DNA of 64,000 nt from assembly GCA_046154645.1 (NCBI GenBank), contig JBJXDZ010000098.1, positions 1 through 64,000 of the forward strand, given 5' to 3'. The DNA is from Ga0077555 sp046154645 (GTDB taxonomy: Bacteria > Pseudomonadota > Alphaproteobacteria > Rhizobiales > Hyphomicrobiaceae). The notes under the pieces were generated by a model. It was not told the DNA's origin, did no database searches, and saw nothing but the letters and a program-made list of their open reading frames with translations. A program made the translations under genes and the position numbers. Of this stretch, positions 1 to 8,167 are shown piece after piece. Position 1 is the stretch's first letter. Each line of letters starts with the position of its first letter.

Positions 1-3
1 CTC

Positions 4-37
4 GCGCCTTCAGATGCCCTGTGTGGCATCCGGCGCG
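4..37 (-). repeat. REP-like palindromic unit, inverted copy
   Basis: This 34-bp stretch matches, on the minus strand, the 34-bp units at 116-217, with a one-base longer loop. It can fold because a GCGCC-TTC-AGATGCC arm faces a GGCATCC-GGCGCG arm. It is an inverted member of the same family of dispersed palindromes. Confidence 0.6.
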
Positions 38-115
38 CGGCGCAAGCCTCAGGGCGGCAGTGCCGCACCAAACCAAGAGGTCCGAAGCGACACTGTCGCC
101 CTGACCTGGTTGATA

Positions 116-217
116 CGCGCCGGATGCGCAGTCGGCATCGCAAGGCGCACGCGCCGGGTGCGAAGTCGGCATCCGAAGGCGCACGCGCCGGATGCAAAGT
201 GGGCATCCGAAGGCGCA
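116..217 (+). repeat. three tandem 34-bp REP-like palindromic units
   Basis: Three head-to-tail units lie at 116-149, 150-183 and 184-217. Each begins CGCGCCGG(A/G)TGC and ends GGCATC(C/G)(G/C)AAGGCGCA. The two halves (cgcc-ggatgc and gcatcc-gaaggcg) are imperfect inverted repeats, so each unit can form a hairpin. There are no spacers, so it is not a CRISPR array. Related copies lie at 4-37 (inverted) and 313-346. The extragenic position, short palindromic design and mixed orientation resemble REP/BIME elements; this assignment is by structure only. Confidence 0.65.
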
Positions 218-312
218 CATGAAAGAGCAACACTCCGAGCGGAAACGCTGCGGAGATGAAGGTGTTTCGCAAACGCCCACCCCATCACTCGTGTTCCCGG
301 AAGCCGCGCGCA

Positions 313-346
313 CGCGCCGGATGCGCAGTGGGCATCCGGAGGCGCC
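313..346 (+). repeat. REP-like palindromic unit, separate copy
   Basis: A further 34-bp copy of the unit at 116-217, with the inner arms GGATGC and GCATCC intact and only a few substitutions. It stands alone about 95 bp downstream of the tandem cluster. Confidence 0.55.
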
Positions 347-579
347 AACAAAGAGCGTGTGCCCGAGCCCGACCCACGCGATCCCGGATCTGCGTGGGGA
401 CACTGCTCGTGTCCCCACTTCGTCCGGGAAGACAAGTGGGAGTGAGAGTTTGGAGATCACCACAACCAAGCACTTGGTTTCGATCAAAACCCAACCCCAA
501 CTTGTCGTCCCGGAAGCCGCGACGGGGCGCGTACCGCGTTTGGATGTCGCGCCGCGCCAATCGAGGCAGCGCTGCCAAC
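347..579. other. non-coding stretch, nothing recognised
   Basis: Between the last REP-like unit and the stop codon of the alpha/beta hydrolase gene I see no supported gene or clear terminator. The open frames here are GC-rich antisense-type frames without family resemblance. Confidence 0.4.
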
Positions 580-1407
580 TCAACGCTGTTGACTGCGCGC
601 GAGAAAGCCTTCGATCTCCGTCCACACCGGCCCGATCGGTGGCGTGTGCGCCTCACCTGCCCGGACGATCAACTGCTTCGGTCCATTGGCGGCAACGTAG
701 AGCTTGCGGCCATAGCGCGGGGGGATCAACCGATCCTGATCGCCTTGCAACACCAGGAGCGGTGCCCGCACATTGCCGATATGCGCCATCGAGTCGTAGC
801 GATCCCAGATCATGCCGCGAACCGGCAACCAGGGAAACTTCTCCGCAGCCATTTCCTCGATCGACGAATAGGGGCTGTCCAGTAGCAGCGCGGCGATGGT
901 GCGCTGTGTTGCCAGCTGCACGGCAACGCCCGTGCCCAAGCTCTCGCCGAAGACCACGATGTCGTCCGATGCAACGCCGCGCACCCGCAGCCAGTCGTAG
1001 AGCGTCACGGCATCGGCGACATTGGCGTCTTCACTCGGCGAGCCCGAACTGCCGCCATAACCTCGATATGAGAGCGCGGCGACACCGTAGCCCTGGTTCT
1101 GCAAGAACGCGAAGCGATGCGCGCGTGTGGCAAGCGTACCGCCGTTGCCGTGCAGATACAGAATGGTATGCGCCTTCGTAGTCGGTGGCGTGTGCCACAC
1201 GATCACCTGCTCGCCCCCTGTCACGGCAAGCCGGTCTACCTTGAAGTCCTCCAGATCGTGCACAGCAGGCGACACCTCGATCGGCAACGGCTGATAGAGG
1301 ACATAGCGCTGACCGAAGTAGAAGGTGGCGAGCAACGCCAGATAGACACCGAGGCTCACCTTGGCGATGCGCCGAAGGAACCCGGGACTGAACATTGCGC
1401 CTGACAT
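580..1407 (-). CDS. alpha/beta hydrolase, membrane-anchored (Bem46/YfhR-like)
   Basis: A 275-aa serine hydrolase of the alpha/beta fold. The nucleophile elbow reads GESLG (GxSxG), an HGNGG oxyanion motif precedes it (LYLHGNGG), and there is a late GDQD acid region and a C-terminal GEAHTPP histidine. A hydrophobic segment near the N-terminus (VSLGVYLALLATFYF) suggests a membrane anchor with the catalytic domain outside the cytoplasm. The start at 1407 has a GAGGCGGG-like ribosome site; an upstream in-frame start at 1464 would add a poorly conserved leader. It is similar in layout to Bem46/YfhR family hydrolases; the substrate is unknown. No co-oriented partner lies close by. Confidence 0.85.
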   Translation of the reverse strand: MSGAMFSPGFLRRIAKVSLGVYLALLATFYFGQRYVLYQPLPIEVSPAVHDLEDFKVDRLAVTGGEQVIVWHTPPTTKAHTILYLHGNGGTLATRAHRFAFLQNQGYGVAALSYRGYGGSSGSPSEDANVADAVTLYDWLRVRGVASDDIVVFGESLGTGVAVQLATQRTIAALLLDSPYSSIEEMAAEKFPWLPVRGMIWDRYDSMAHIGNVRAPLLVLQGDQDRLIPPRYGRKLYVAANGPKQLIVRAGEAHTPPIGPVWTEIEGFLARSQQR

Positions 1408-1674
1408 GATCCCGCCTCGAAGAGCACTCGAAGCTGGGAACCATACGCAGCAAAGCTGAAACAAGCGTTCGCGAACGAAGCTAACGAAGCATCGATACGC
1501 GCGCGAAAGTTCGATTCATTCTTTGCGGCCGCACGGCCTGGCGAGCGCCTGACGGTTCATCGCGTCGTATTGCGTCGCCGCGACGTCGCCTTCAGGCCTG
1601 TGCATCACATGCTGGCGCACAACTCAGCCACAATCAATGCGCATAAGGCTCGGCGAGCAGATGGTCGTATCGAC

Positions 1675-2979
1675 CTATTTGCCAGGCCCGACGATGACGA
1701 GATTGAAGCGGTCCCAGGCCAGCATCGTGCGAGCGACGCGGCGCACATCGTCGATGCTGACGCGCTTGATCGCGTCGTTTCGGGTGTCGAGGAACTCGGG
1801 CCCGCGCCCACCGAGCCACAGGCGTATGAGCGAGCCGGCCAGCTTGGTGTTGGTGTCGAAGTCGAGCACGTACGAGCCGGTCAGATAGAGCTTGGCATTG
1901 TCGACCTGCTCGCCAGTCGGGCCATCGGCGCTCATGCGCTGGAGCACCTGCTTCAGCACCGCCAGCGCTTCGGTCTGGTTCTCGCTCTTGGTCGCCATGC
2001 CTCCGAGCATGACGGATGCCGATGCATCATTGATGAGGCTCACCGCCACCGAATAGGCGAGGCCGCGCTTGACGCGGATCTCCTCCATCAGCGTGGCATC
2101 GAAATCGCCGCTGCCGATGATGTGATTGAGGACCTGCAGTGCTGGAAAGTCGGCGTGGTTCGCAGGCGGCGCGATCGTGCCGAACGCCGACGTTGAAAGC
2201 GGCAGATCCTTGGCGACGATCACGGGCGCCGAACCGACGCGCGGCTCGACCTTTGGCACAGCTGTCAGCGTCGCCCGTGCCGGCAAGGCACCGAAAATGC
2301 GATCGAGCGCCGCCATGGCTTGCACGCGATCGATGTCGCCGACGATTACCACCCGCAGTCGATCGCGCGCCATGAGCCGGCCGTGCAATGCCTTGATGTC
2401 GGCGGGCGATGCGGCACGCACGGAGTTCGCCGTGCCATTGAGGCTGCGCCCATATGGGTGGCCGGGAAAAGTCGTCCCATACCAGGCGTCGAGCGAAACG
2501 GCGCGCGGCTCGTTGGCGACCAGGTCGATATTGGCCACCTGTTGCTGGCGCACGCGCTCTACGGCATCGGCATCGAAGCGCGGCGCCGTGAGCGCCAACC
2601 GCAACAGCTCGGCCGACGCCGGGAAGCGACCGGCCAGCGCATCCAGCCCGCCGTGGATCTGGTCACGCGACGCCGAGAACACGATCTCCACGCCCTCCTC
2701 CGCCATGCGTCGCGCATAGGAGTCGCTGTTGAAGTCGCCGGCCCCCTCGGTGAGCAGGCTCGCGAGCAGGCTCGCCAGACCGCCGCGTTCCGGCGGATCC
2801 TGCATGGCGCCACCCTCGAAGGTGAACTTCATCGAGACGATGGGAATGCTGCGCTCCTCGACGAGCCACGCCCGGATTCCAGCCGGCGTTTCGATCTGCT
2901 CGACCTTGCGCGCCGTCGCGGCCGAGCTTGCGAGCATCAGCAGCAATAGTGCGCCGACGATGTTGAAAGGTCGATGCAT
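1675..2979 (-). CDS. M16-family peptidase, non-catalytic subunit
   Basis: A 434-aa protein with an N-terminal signal peptide (hydrophobic run then SSAATA). It has the M16 insulinase/pitrilysin two-domain layout, but where the zinc motif HxxEH should stand it reads GGLASLLASLLTEGAG, so the zinc ligands are absent. In bacterial M16B pairs the motif-less partner forms a heterodimer with the catalytic partner. The gene follows the catalytic M16 gene with only 10 bp between stop and start, so the two are surely co-transcribed and probably form one periplasmic protease. Confidence 0.9.
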   Translation of the reverse strand: MHRPFNIVGALLLLMLASSAATARKVEQIETPAGIRAWLVEERSIPIVSMKFTFEGGAMQDPPERGGLASLLASLLTEGAGDFNSDSYARRMAEEGVEIVFSASRDQIHGGLDALAGRFPASAELLRLALTAPRFDADAVERVRQQQVANIDLVANEPRAVSLDAWYGTTFPGHPYGRSLNGTANSVRAASPADIKALHGRLMARDRLRVVIVGDIDRVQAMAALDRIFGALPARATLTAVPKVEPRVGSAPVIVAKDLPLSTSAFGTIAPPANHADFPALQVLNHIIGSGDFDATLMEEIRVKRGLAYSVAVSLINDASASVMLGGMATKSENQTEALAVLKQVLQRMSADGPTGEQVDNAKLYLTGSYVLDFDTNTKLAGSLIRLWLGGRGPEFLDTRNDAIKRVSIDDVRRVARTMLAWDRFNLVIVGPGK

Positions 2980-2989
2980 GGGCTTGTCC

Positions 2990-4372
2990 TCAACGCTTCG
3001 CGGTCGCGGGCTGCGTCAGCGACCCGGTCACCGAGCGGCGCAGTTGCAGGTACGTGCGCGCCGCCGTCTGCACGTCGGCAGCCGTGACGGCCTGGATCCG
3101 CGCCCCCTCGCCCTCGACATCCTCGAGCGTGCGGCCGATCGTCAGCGCTTCGCCCATGCGCCGCGCCCGGCTCTCCTGATTGTCCGTCGCAAAAACGGCC
3201 TGCGCCTCCAGGCTGCGCTTGGCCCGCGTCAGCTCCTCGTCAGTGACGCCGCCACTCACTACGGCGGACACGACGTCATCCATGGCCGCTTCCAGCTCGG
3301 CCGGCGTGCGGTCTTTGGCGGCAAGGGCCAGCAGGGCGAGCCGGCCGCTATCGCGATTGCCACTCTGATAGTCCGCGCCGGCCTGCACCGCGATCCGCCG
3401 CTCGACCACGAGCGCGCGGTACAGGCGCGAGGTATCGTCACCACCGAGAATGCGCCCCAGCACCGTCAGCGCTTCCGCTTCACCCTTTGACGCGGATTTG
3501 AGGCTTGGCGCATGATAGTAGCGCAGCAGCAAGGGCGACGACACGCGCGCATCCTCCAGATGCACCCGCCGCGCCGCAATATGCTCCGGCTCCAGTGGCC
3601 GCCCGTGATCGCGATTTAGTGGCCCCGACGATGGCTTGAGGCGTCCGTAGGTCCGCTCTGCGAGCTCCCGCACGCCCGCCTCGGTCACATCACCGACCAC
3701 GACCAGGATGCTATTGTTGGCGGCGTAATGGCGCTTGTAGAACGCCAGCGCGTCATCGCGATCCAAGGTCGCGATCTCATGCGCCCAGCCCAGCACTGGC
3801 CGCCCGTAAGGATGGTTCTGATAGAGGCCGGCCAGCATCTGCTCGTTGAGAATGGCGATCGGCGATGCATCGACGCTCGAGCGACGCTCTTCCTTGATCA
3901 CATCGCGCTCGGTCAGCACTTCTTGTGCATCGAGCTGGAGGTTCACCATGCGATCGGCTTCGAGCTCCATCAATCGGCTGAGATGCTCCTTGGCAGTCCG
4001 TTGAAAGTAGGTCGTCGTGTCGTGCGTGGTGAGTGCATTGTGCCGCGCGCCAAGCCGATTGACCACGCGCGTGAATTCGCCGCTCTTGATGGTGGCGGTG
4101 GCCTTGAACATCAGGTGTTCGAGGAAATGTGCGAGCCCGGATTTGGCCGGTGGATCGTCGGTGGCACCGACCCGATACCAGACCATATGCGTGACCACGG
4201 GTGAGCGATGGTCGGGAATGACCACCACCTGCATGCCGTTGGCGAGCGAGAAGATGGAGGTGCGCGGCTTCTGTGCGGCAGCGAGAGTCGGTTTGAGACA
4301 AATGAGGCCTGGCAGCACGATCAACATCGCGGCCAGACTGCGGTACCAACGTAGCTGGGTCGGTTGCTGCAT
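2990..4372 (-). CDS. M16-family zinc peptidase, catalytic subunit
   Basis: A 460-aa secreted peptidase. The inverted zinc motif HFLEH lies at about residues 82-86, with the distal glutamate in VIKEERR near residue 161. A signal peptide ends near LAAAQKP. The ATG at 4372 has a strong GAGGAGAG ribosome site; an upstream in-frame start at 4420 lacks one. It is the first gene of the pair with the non-catalytic M16 subunit downstream. Family role: degradation of peptides in the periplasm; the natural substrate cannot be read from sequence. Confidence 0.92.
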   Translation of the reverse strand: MQQPTQLRWYRSLAAMLIVLPGLICLKPTLAAAQKPRTSIFSLANGMQVVVIPDHRSPVVTHMVWYRVGATDDPPAKSGLAHFLEHLMFKATATIKSGEFTRVVNRLGARHNALTTHDTTTYFQRTAKEHLSRLMELEADRMVNLQLDAQEVLTERDVIKEERRSSVDASPIAILNEQMLAGLYQNHPYGRPVLGWAHEIATLDRDDALAFYKRHYAANNSILVVVGDVTEAGVRELAERTYGRLKPSSGPLNRDHGRPLEPEHIAARRVHLEDARVSSPLLLRYYHAPSLKSASKGEAEALTVLGRILGGDDTSRLYRALVVERRIAVQAGADYQSGNRDSGRLALLALAAKDRTPAELEAAMDDVVSAVVSGGVTDEELTRAKRSLEAQAVFATDNQESRARRMGEALTIGRTLEDVEGEGARIQAVTAADVQTAARTYLQLRRSVTGSLTQPATAKR

Positions 4373-4447
4373 GTCACTCTCCTCGCCGCATGGAGGGAGC
4401 ACCAACTCCGCTCGCGGCACGGCTGATGCACCATCGGTGGCGTTCGT

Positions 4448-6100
4448 TCAGCGGAAACCTGCAACCCGCCCGGCATTATCGCGAATGACGGCGGCATTGT
4501 TGTGCATCACATCGCCGGCGGGCTTGCCCTCCACGACCTTGTCGGGCGTCGACCAGACGGGAAGCCGAGGGCAACCATTGCAACCAGACTTGTAGCTCAT
4601 CATGGTGCGCCACTTGAGATCAGGGCTGACAAAGCCATGCCCGTTCGGGAATGGATGCGTGTTCTGATCGAGCGAGCGGTCATGTCGCGTGCCGATGATG
4701 TGGCCAATCTCGTGGGCGATGGAATAGCTGGTGGCAGCACACTCATGGTGCACGACTGCATAGGCCTCGTCGGCATCGGCGGCAACCCGTGTCGCAAGCC
4801 CGCAGCCGCTGCTGTCGTCGACGACGAGAATGACCACATCGGCCTTTTTTTCATCGCGCAACCGATGCAGCTCCTCCATGAAGCCGTCGCCTTTGTCGAC
4901 CATGCGCCAGACATGATCGAAATGCTCGGCACCGTCTTCGACGTAGTCCGTAAGATGCGTATGGACCAGGCGAACCGCCACGTTGTTGATTTTGCTGCCA
5001 ACGATAGACTGGTTGGTCTCTTCCATGGCCAATTCGATGAGGTCACGGCGGATATCGCTGTAGTGTCGCGCAGCCTTCGCCGTGTAGACGACCATCACAT
5101 CGATGACGGTGTCCGGTAACTTCAGCTTGGACTTTGGCGCTCCCTTCACGGGCGCCGTCGCACCCGGCTTCGGACCGACCACAGCCGTCCGGATGCCCGG
5201 CGCCGGCTTGGCGAGCGGCGCATCCTTGGCATCATCCGTCTCCGACCGCTTCGGCCGCGGGCGCATGGCGCCAGTGTCGCCGTGCATGAAGAGCGTATCG
5301 GACTGCATCTTCATGTCCTGCATGCGTTTGGTCGACGTCTTCGGATGCTCCTCGGGCATGCGCTCCATCATGCTTTCCACAACGCCGATGGTGTTGTCCG
5401 CGAACTGCTTGATCTGGAAGATGCGATTGTCGTGTTGGATGGTGCCGGTGATGCGGCCTGAGCCCCACCACATGATGGTGACCGGCTGCATGGTCCCCTC
5501 GACGACACCGCGCCACGTGCACCGGTCGCCGTTGATCACCACACTCTGGCGGACGGCCGTGATCGTCGTCTTCTCGTTGATCGCAATCTTGATCGACATC
5601 GGCTGCTTGGCAGCGTCTTTATCGTCCATGCCTTTCGTCAAGGCATATTCCACCATGCCCGCTGTGCGTGTCGCCATCATGCCGACCCCGCCCGTCGCAC
5701 GCGATTGCATGGCCATGTCGTGCATCGACTTGACGGTGCCCTCCATCGGAGTCGTCGATGGCATCGGTGCCAGCAATTGGTTCCAGGATTCGTCGAGGAC
5801 CCTCACCGTCACGTTCTTTGCTGCAGCCGCCTTCTGCAGCGCGGCCAAGCGCTGGCGCGAAATCGACCACATCTCCGTGCGCGTGAGCGACAATACTTGG
5901 CCCTTTGCCTTGCCGGCAAATTTCAGCAGTGCCTTGTATTCGGCGCTTCCTGCCGGCGGCAATCCGCCCATGATCAACTCGACGCGATCATCGCCTTTGG
6001 TCTGCGGTGCCTGCGACAGGCTCGGCGCCGTGGCCAGCACCGCGATCAGGCTGAAAGCTGAAAGCACACGCAGCATCGTGCGCGGAACCCGGGAAAGCAT
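4448..6100 (-). CDS. secreted metzincin-type zinc metalloprotease
   Basis: A 550-aa protein with a signal peptide (LSAFSLIAVLATAPSLSQA). The C-terminal third carries HEIGHxxGxxHD at about 463-474 and a following MMSY Met-turn near 500, the hallmarks of reprolysin/M12-like metzincins. Paired cysteines lie around the active site (CGLATR, CAATSY, SGCNGC). Residues 30-330 have no motif I recognise and may be a propeptide. The start at 6100 follows a GGAGGA ribosome site; longer in-frame extension to 6508 only runs through the neighbouring gene. It lies 115 bp downstream of the small secreted protein gene, with a hairpin between, and may share its transcript. Confidence 0.85.
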   Translation of the reverse strand: MLSRVPRTMLRVLSAFSLIAVLATAPSLSQAPQTKGDDRVELIMGGLPPAGSAEYKALLKFAGKAKGQVLSLTRTEMWSISRQRLAALQKAAAAKNVTVRVLDESWNQLLAPMPSTTPMEGTVKSMHDMAMQSRATGGVGMMATRTAGMVEYALTKGMDDKDAAKQPMSIKIAINEKTTITAVRQSVVINGDRCTWRGVVEGTMQPVTIMWWGSGRITGTIQHDNRIFQIKQFADNTIGVVESMMERMPEEHPKTSTKRMQDMKMQSDTLFMHGDTGAMRPRPKRSETDDAKDAPLAKPAPGIRTAVVGPKPGATAPVKGAPKSKLKLPDTVIDVMVVYTAKAARHYSDIRRDLIELAMEETNQSIVGSKINNVAVRLVHTHLTDYVEDGAEHFDHVWRMVDKGDGFMEELHRLRDEKKADVVILVVDDSSGCGLATRVAADADEAYAVVHHECAATSYSIAHEIGHIIGTRHDRSLDQNTHPFPNGHGFVSPDLKWRTMMSYKSGCNGCPRLPVWSTPDKVVEGKPAGDVMHNNAAVIRDNAGRVAGFR

Positions 6101-6130
6101 GGAATCCTCCGTCTCGGCAGGCAATGGCGA

Positions 6131-6162
6131 GAAGGGCGGCAAAGCATGGCCCGCCGCCCTTC
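6131..6162 (-). terminator. 10-bp hairpin between two secreted-protein genes
   Basis: Perfect arms GAAGGGCGGC (6131-6140) and GCCGCCCTTC (6153-6162) with a 12-nt loop. No U-tract follows on either strand, so it may attenuate or stabilise the mRNA rather than terminate it. Confidence 0.4.
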
Positions 6163-6215
6163 CGGTGTGTGGCTGGTGCTGAAGTCGTACACACCGAGCT
6201 GAGGACCTGGTCAGG

Positions 6216-6518
6216 TCACTTCTTCGCCGGCGCGCTCTGCTGCAGTGCCTTCCAGAAGTCGTCGCCCTTGGCCGGAGCGGCCTCGTTGAGGCGCGTGAAG
6301 ATCGACTTGGAACCGGCTTCGTCACCTGCTGTGCAGGCATCAAAAGCGCGCAGCGCCTGGCGGCTGACGATGGCGTGCTGCTCGGCCGACAGGGACTTTG
6401 CCGGACCGCCGTTGAACGAGTCCCAGAACCCCTTGTAGTCCTTCGCGCAGTTCGGATTGGCCGAAGCCGGAACCGCGAATGCGGCGAGGGCCGCGACAGC
6501 AAGTACAATGCGCTTCAT
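6216..6518 (-). CDS. small secreted protein of unknown function
   Basis: A 100-aa protein with a clear signal peptide (MKRIVLAVAALAAFAVPASA, cleavage after ASA). The mature part is about 80 aa, with two cysteines (NCAKDYKG and DACTAGD) that could pair. The start at 6518 has a GGGAGA ribosome site. It sits upstream of the secreted metalloprotease in the same direction; a functional link is possible but unproven. No family recognised. Confidence 0.7.
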   Translation of the reverse strand: MKRIVLAVAALAAFAVPASANPNCAKDYKGFWDSFNGGPAKSLSAEQHAIVSRQALRAFDACTAGDEAGSKSIFTRLNEAAPAKGDDFWKALQQSAPAKK

Positions 6519-6670
6519 CTTCCGAGTCTCCCAAGATGTGTTCGCGGTGACTGGCCACCGCCTCGACATGAAGCAAGTCGCTCCATGCTGACTTCAGTTA
6601 CGAGCCGAGATCGATAACGTTCGATCACGAATTCGCGAGGTGGAATGTGCGTCGGACGTCACGCCACAGT

Positions 6671-6713
6671 CCAATACGGCATGCGTATGCATTCGATACG
6701 CGGCGTGTATTGG
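6671..6713. promoter_or_regulatory. nested inverted repeats upstream of ECF sigma gene
   Basis: CCAATAC (6671-6677) is mirrored by GTATTGG (6707-6713), and inside it GCGTAT (6683-6688) is mirrored by ATACGC (6696-6701). The element lies about 70 bp upstream of the sigma factor start and also between the divergent secreted-protein gene and the sigma gene. It is a good candidate operator or autoregulated promoter region. Confidence 0.45.
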
Positions 6714-6782
6714 TCGGCCATTTTCATCGTTGCTAGAGTCTCGCCTGCTCCTTAGGCGTGAGCGAGGCGAAAGCGCAATCCC

Positions 6783-7358
6783 ATGCAGAAGTTGACGATC
6801 GCTCCCTCAACGATGCGTCCTTCACAAAGCGAGCTTGCTCGCGACGTCGAGCGGGTCGCGACGGGTGATGTGGAGGCCTTTATTCGTGTTTATCATGCCA
6901 CGTCTGCGAAGCTTTTTGGCGTTGTCGTTCGTATCTTGGGCCGAGGGGATCTCGCTGAGGAGATCCTACAGGAGGTCTACTTGCGGATCTGGCAGCGGGC
7001 AAATGACTTCGAGGCGGCACGCGCGTCGCCGATAACCTGGTTGGCGACAATCGCCAGGAATCGGGCGCTCGATGAGGTTCGGCGCCGCCGCATGTCATCG
7101 ATCGAGGACATGCCTGAGCTGCTCGAGATCCCGAGCGGCGAGGACATCTCGGCAAATCATCTCGCGGGCGAGGAGTTGCGGCAGCTTCATGCGGGACTGG
7201 CGCAATTGTCGCCAGAGCAGCGCACTATCGTGCACCTGGTTTATTTCGAGGGGCTGACGCGCGACGAGGTCGCGCAGCGTGTGGGCCAGACGACGGCCAC
7301 CATCAATGGGTGGCTGCGCAGCGGTCTCAAGCAGCTGAAAGGCGCCCTTCAGCCATGA
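6783..7358 (+). CDS. ECF-type RNA polymerase sigma factor
   Basis: A 191-aa sigma-70 family protein with region 2 (LAEEILQEVYLRIW, then TWLATIARNRALDEVRRRR) and a region 4 helix-turn-helix (LSPEQRTIVHLVYFEGLTRDEVAQRVG). The length and two-domain plan fit extracytoplasmic-function sigma factors. Its stop overlaps the ATG of the anti-sigma gene (ATGA at 7355-7358), so the pair is translationally coupled. The target regulon is not evident; the divergent secreted protease genes are a possibility. Confidence 0.93.
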   Translation: MQKLTIAPSTMRPSQSELARDVERVATGDVEAFIRVYHATSAKLFGVVVRILGRGDLAEEILQEVYLRIWQRANDFEAARASPITWLATIARNRALDEVRRRRMSSIEDMPELLEIPSGEDISANHLAGEELRQLHAGLAQLSPEQRTIVHLVYFEGLTRDEVAQRVGQTTATINGWLRSGLKQLKGALQP

Positions 7359-8116
7359 TTGACCCCGATGAGATTGAATGGTTGGCGGCACAGTACGCGC
7401 TTGGGGCATTGCCTCCCGGCGAACGCCGGCTCGTACAGGCCCGGATCGGGCAGGATCGGCTGCTCGCCGAGGCAATCGGCGCGTGGGAGCGCCGGCTGGC
7501 ACCGCTGAGCCTGCACGAGCCTGGCTTGCCGCCGCCGCCACGCCTGCTCGAAGGCATCCTCGCCACGCTGGCTCAGCGAACGACTTCAGACCAGCCACCG
7601 GCGCAAGGCAGGACAACGGCAGCGCCCGCACCCGAACAGCGAACACGCCGCCGATGGGCGCCTACCCTTGCGCTCGCAGCGTCTCTTGGGGTGCTCGCGA
7701 TCGGCCTTGGCGCCATTTTCGGCGACAGGATCCTGCAGCCGCCACTGGAGCAGGTCACGGCCATTCTCACCGCGGAAAAAAGCAATGCTGCAGCCGATGA
7801 ACCGGCCCAGGGCCGCGGCGCCACGTTCGTCGCAGCCTTCGATGCGCGTTCAACCGTGCTCACGATCCGCCAGAGTTCCGGCGACGCGCCGCGGACCGAT
7901 CGCGCCTATGTGCTGTGGTTAACGACCGGCAGCGGTACTGACGCAATTTTGATCGGCCCCCTCGAGAAAAATGGTCCAACTGTCATCCGCGTCGACCAGA
8001 ATGCTGCCAGCCAGTTGGATCGCGGCCGCCTTCTCGTGACCATGGAGGCGGAAACCGGGACCGGCAAGATTCGCGGTCCAACGATCGCATCAGGCCGGCT
8101 TACACGGCCGAAGTGA
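7355..8116 (+). CDS. anti-sigma factor, RskA-like, single-pass membrane protein
   Basis: A 253-aa protein starting inside the sigma gene stop. The N-terminus has the YALGALPPGER pattern typical of anti-sigma factors of the RskA/ChrR type, followed by a single membrane segment at about 101-122 and a C-terminal periplasmic RskA-like domain. The family binds its cognate ECF sigma at the membrane and releases it after a signal. Overlap with the sigma gene makes the pairing secure. Confidence 0.85.
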   Translation: MIDPDEIEWLAAQYALGALPPGERRLVQARIGQDRLLAEAIGAWERRLAPLSLHEPGLPPPPRLLEGILATLAQRTTSDQPPAQGRTTAAPAPEQRTRRRWAPTLALAASLGVLAIGLGAIFGDRILQPPLEQVTAILTAEKSNAAADEPAQGRGATFVAAFDARSTVLTIRQSSGDAPRTDRAYVLWLTTGSGTDAILIGPLEKNGPTVIRVDQNAASQLDRGRLLVTMEAETGTGKIRGPTIASGRLTRPK

Positions 8117-8167
8117 CGCGCGCGATCGGGATCGGACTGCAAGAGGATTGGCGGAGTTCCCCACGAC

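Noticed and set aside
116..346. Short repeats resembling a CRISPR array
   Set aside because: The 34-bp units are directly adjacent without spacers, are themselves palindromic and occur in both orientations; no cas genes are present.
6101..6508. Longer metalloprotease N-terminus up to 6508
   Set aside because: It crosses the small secreted-protein gene in another frame; the start at 6100 has a ribosome site and is followed at once by a signal peptide.
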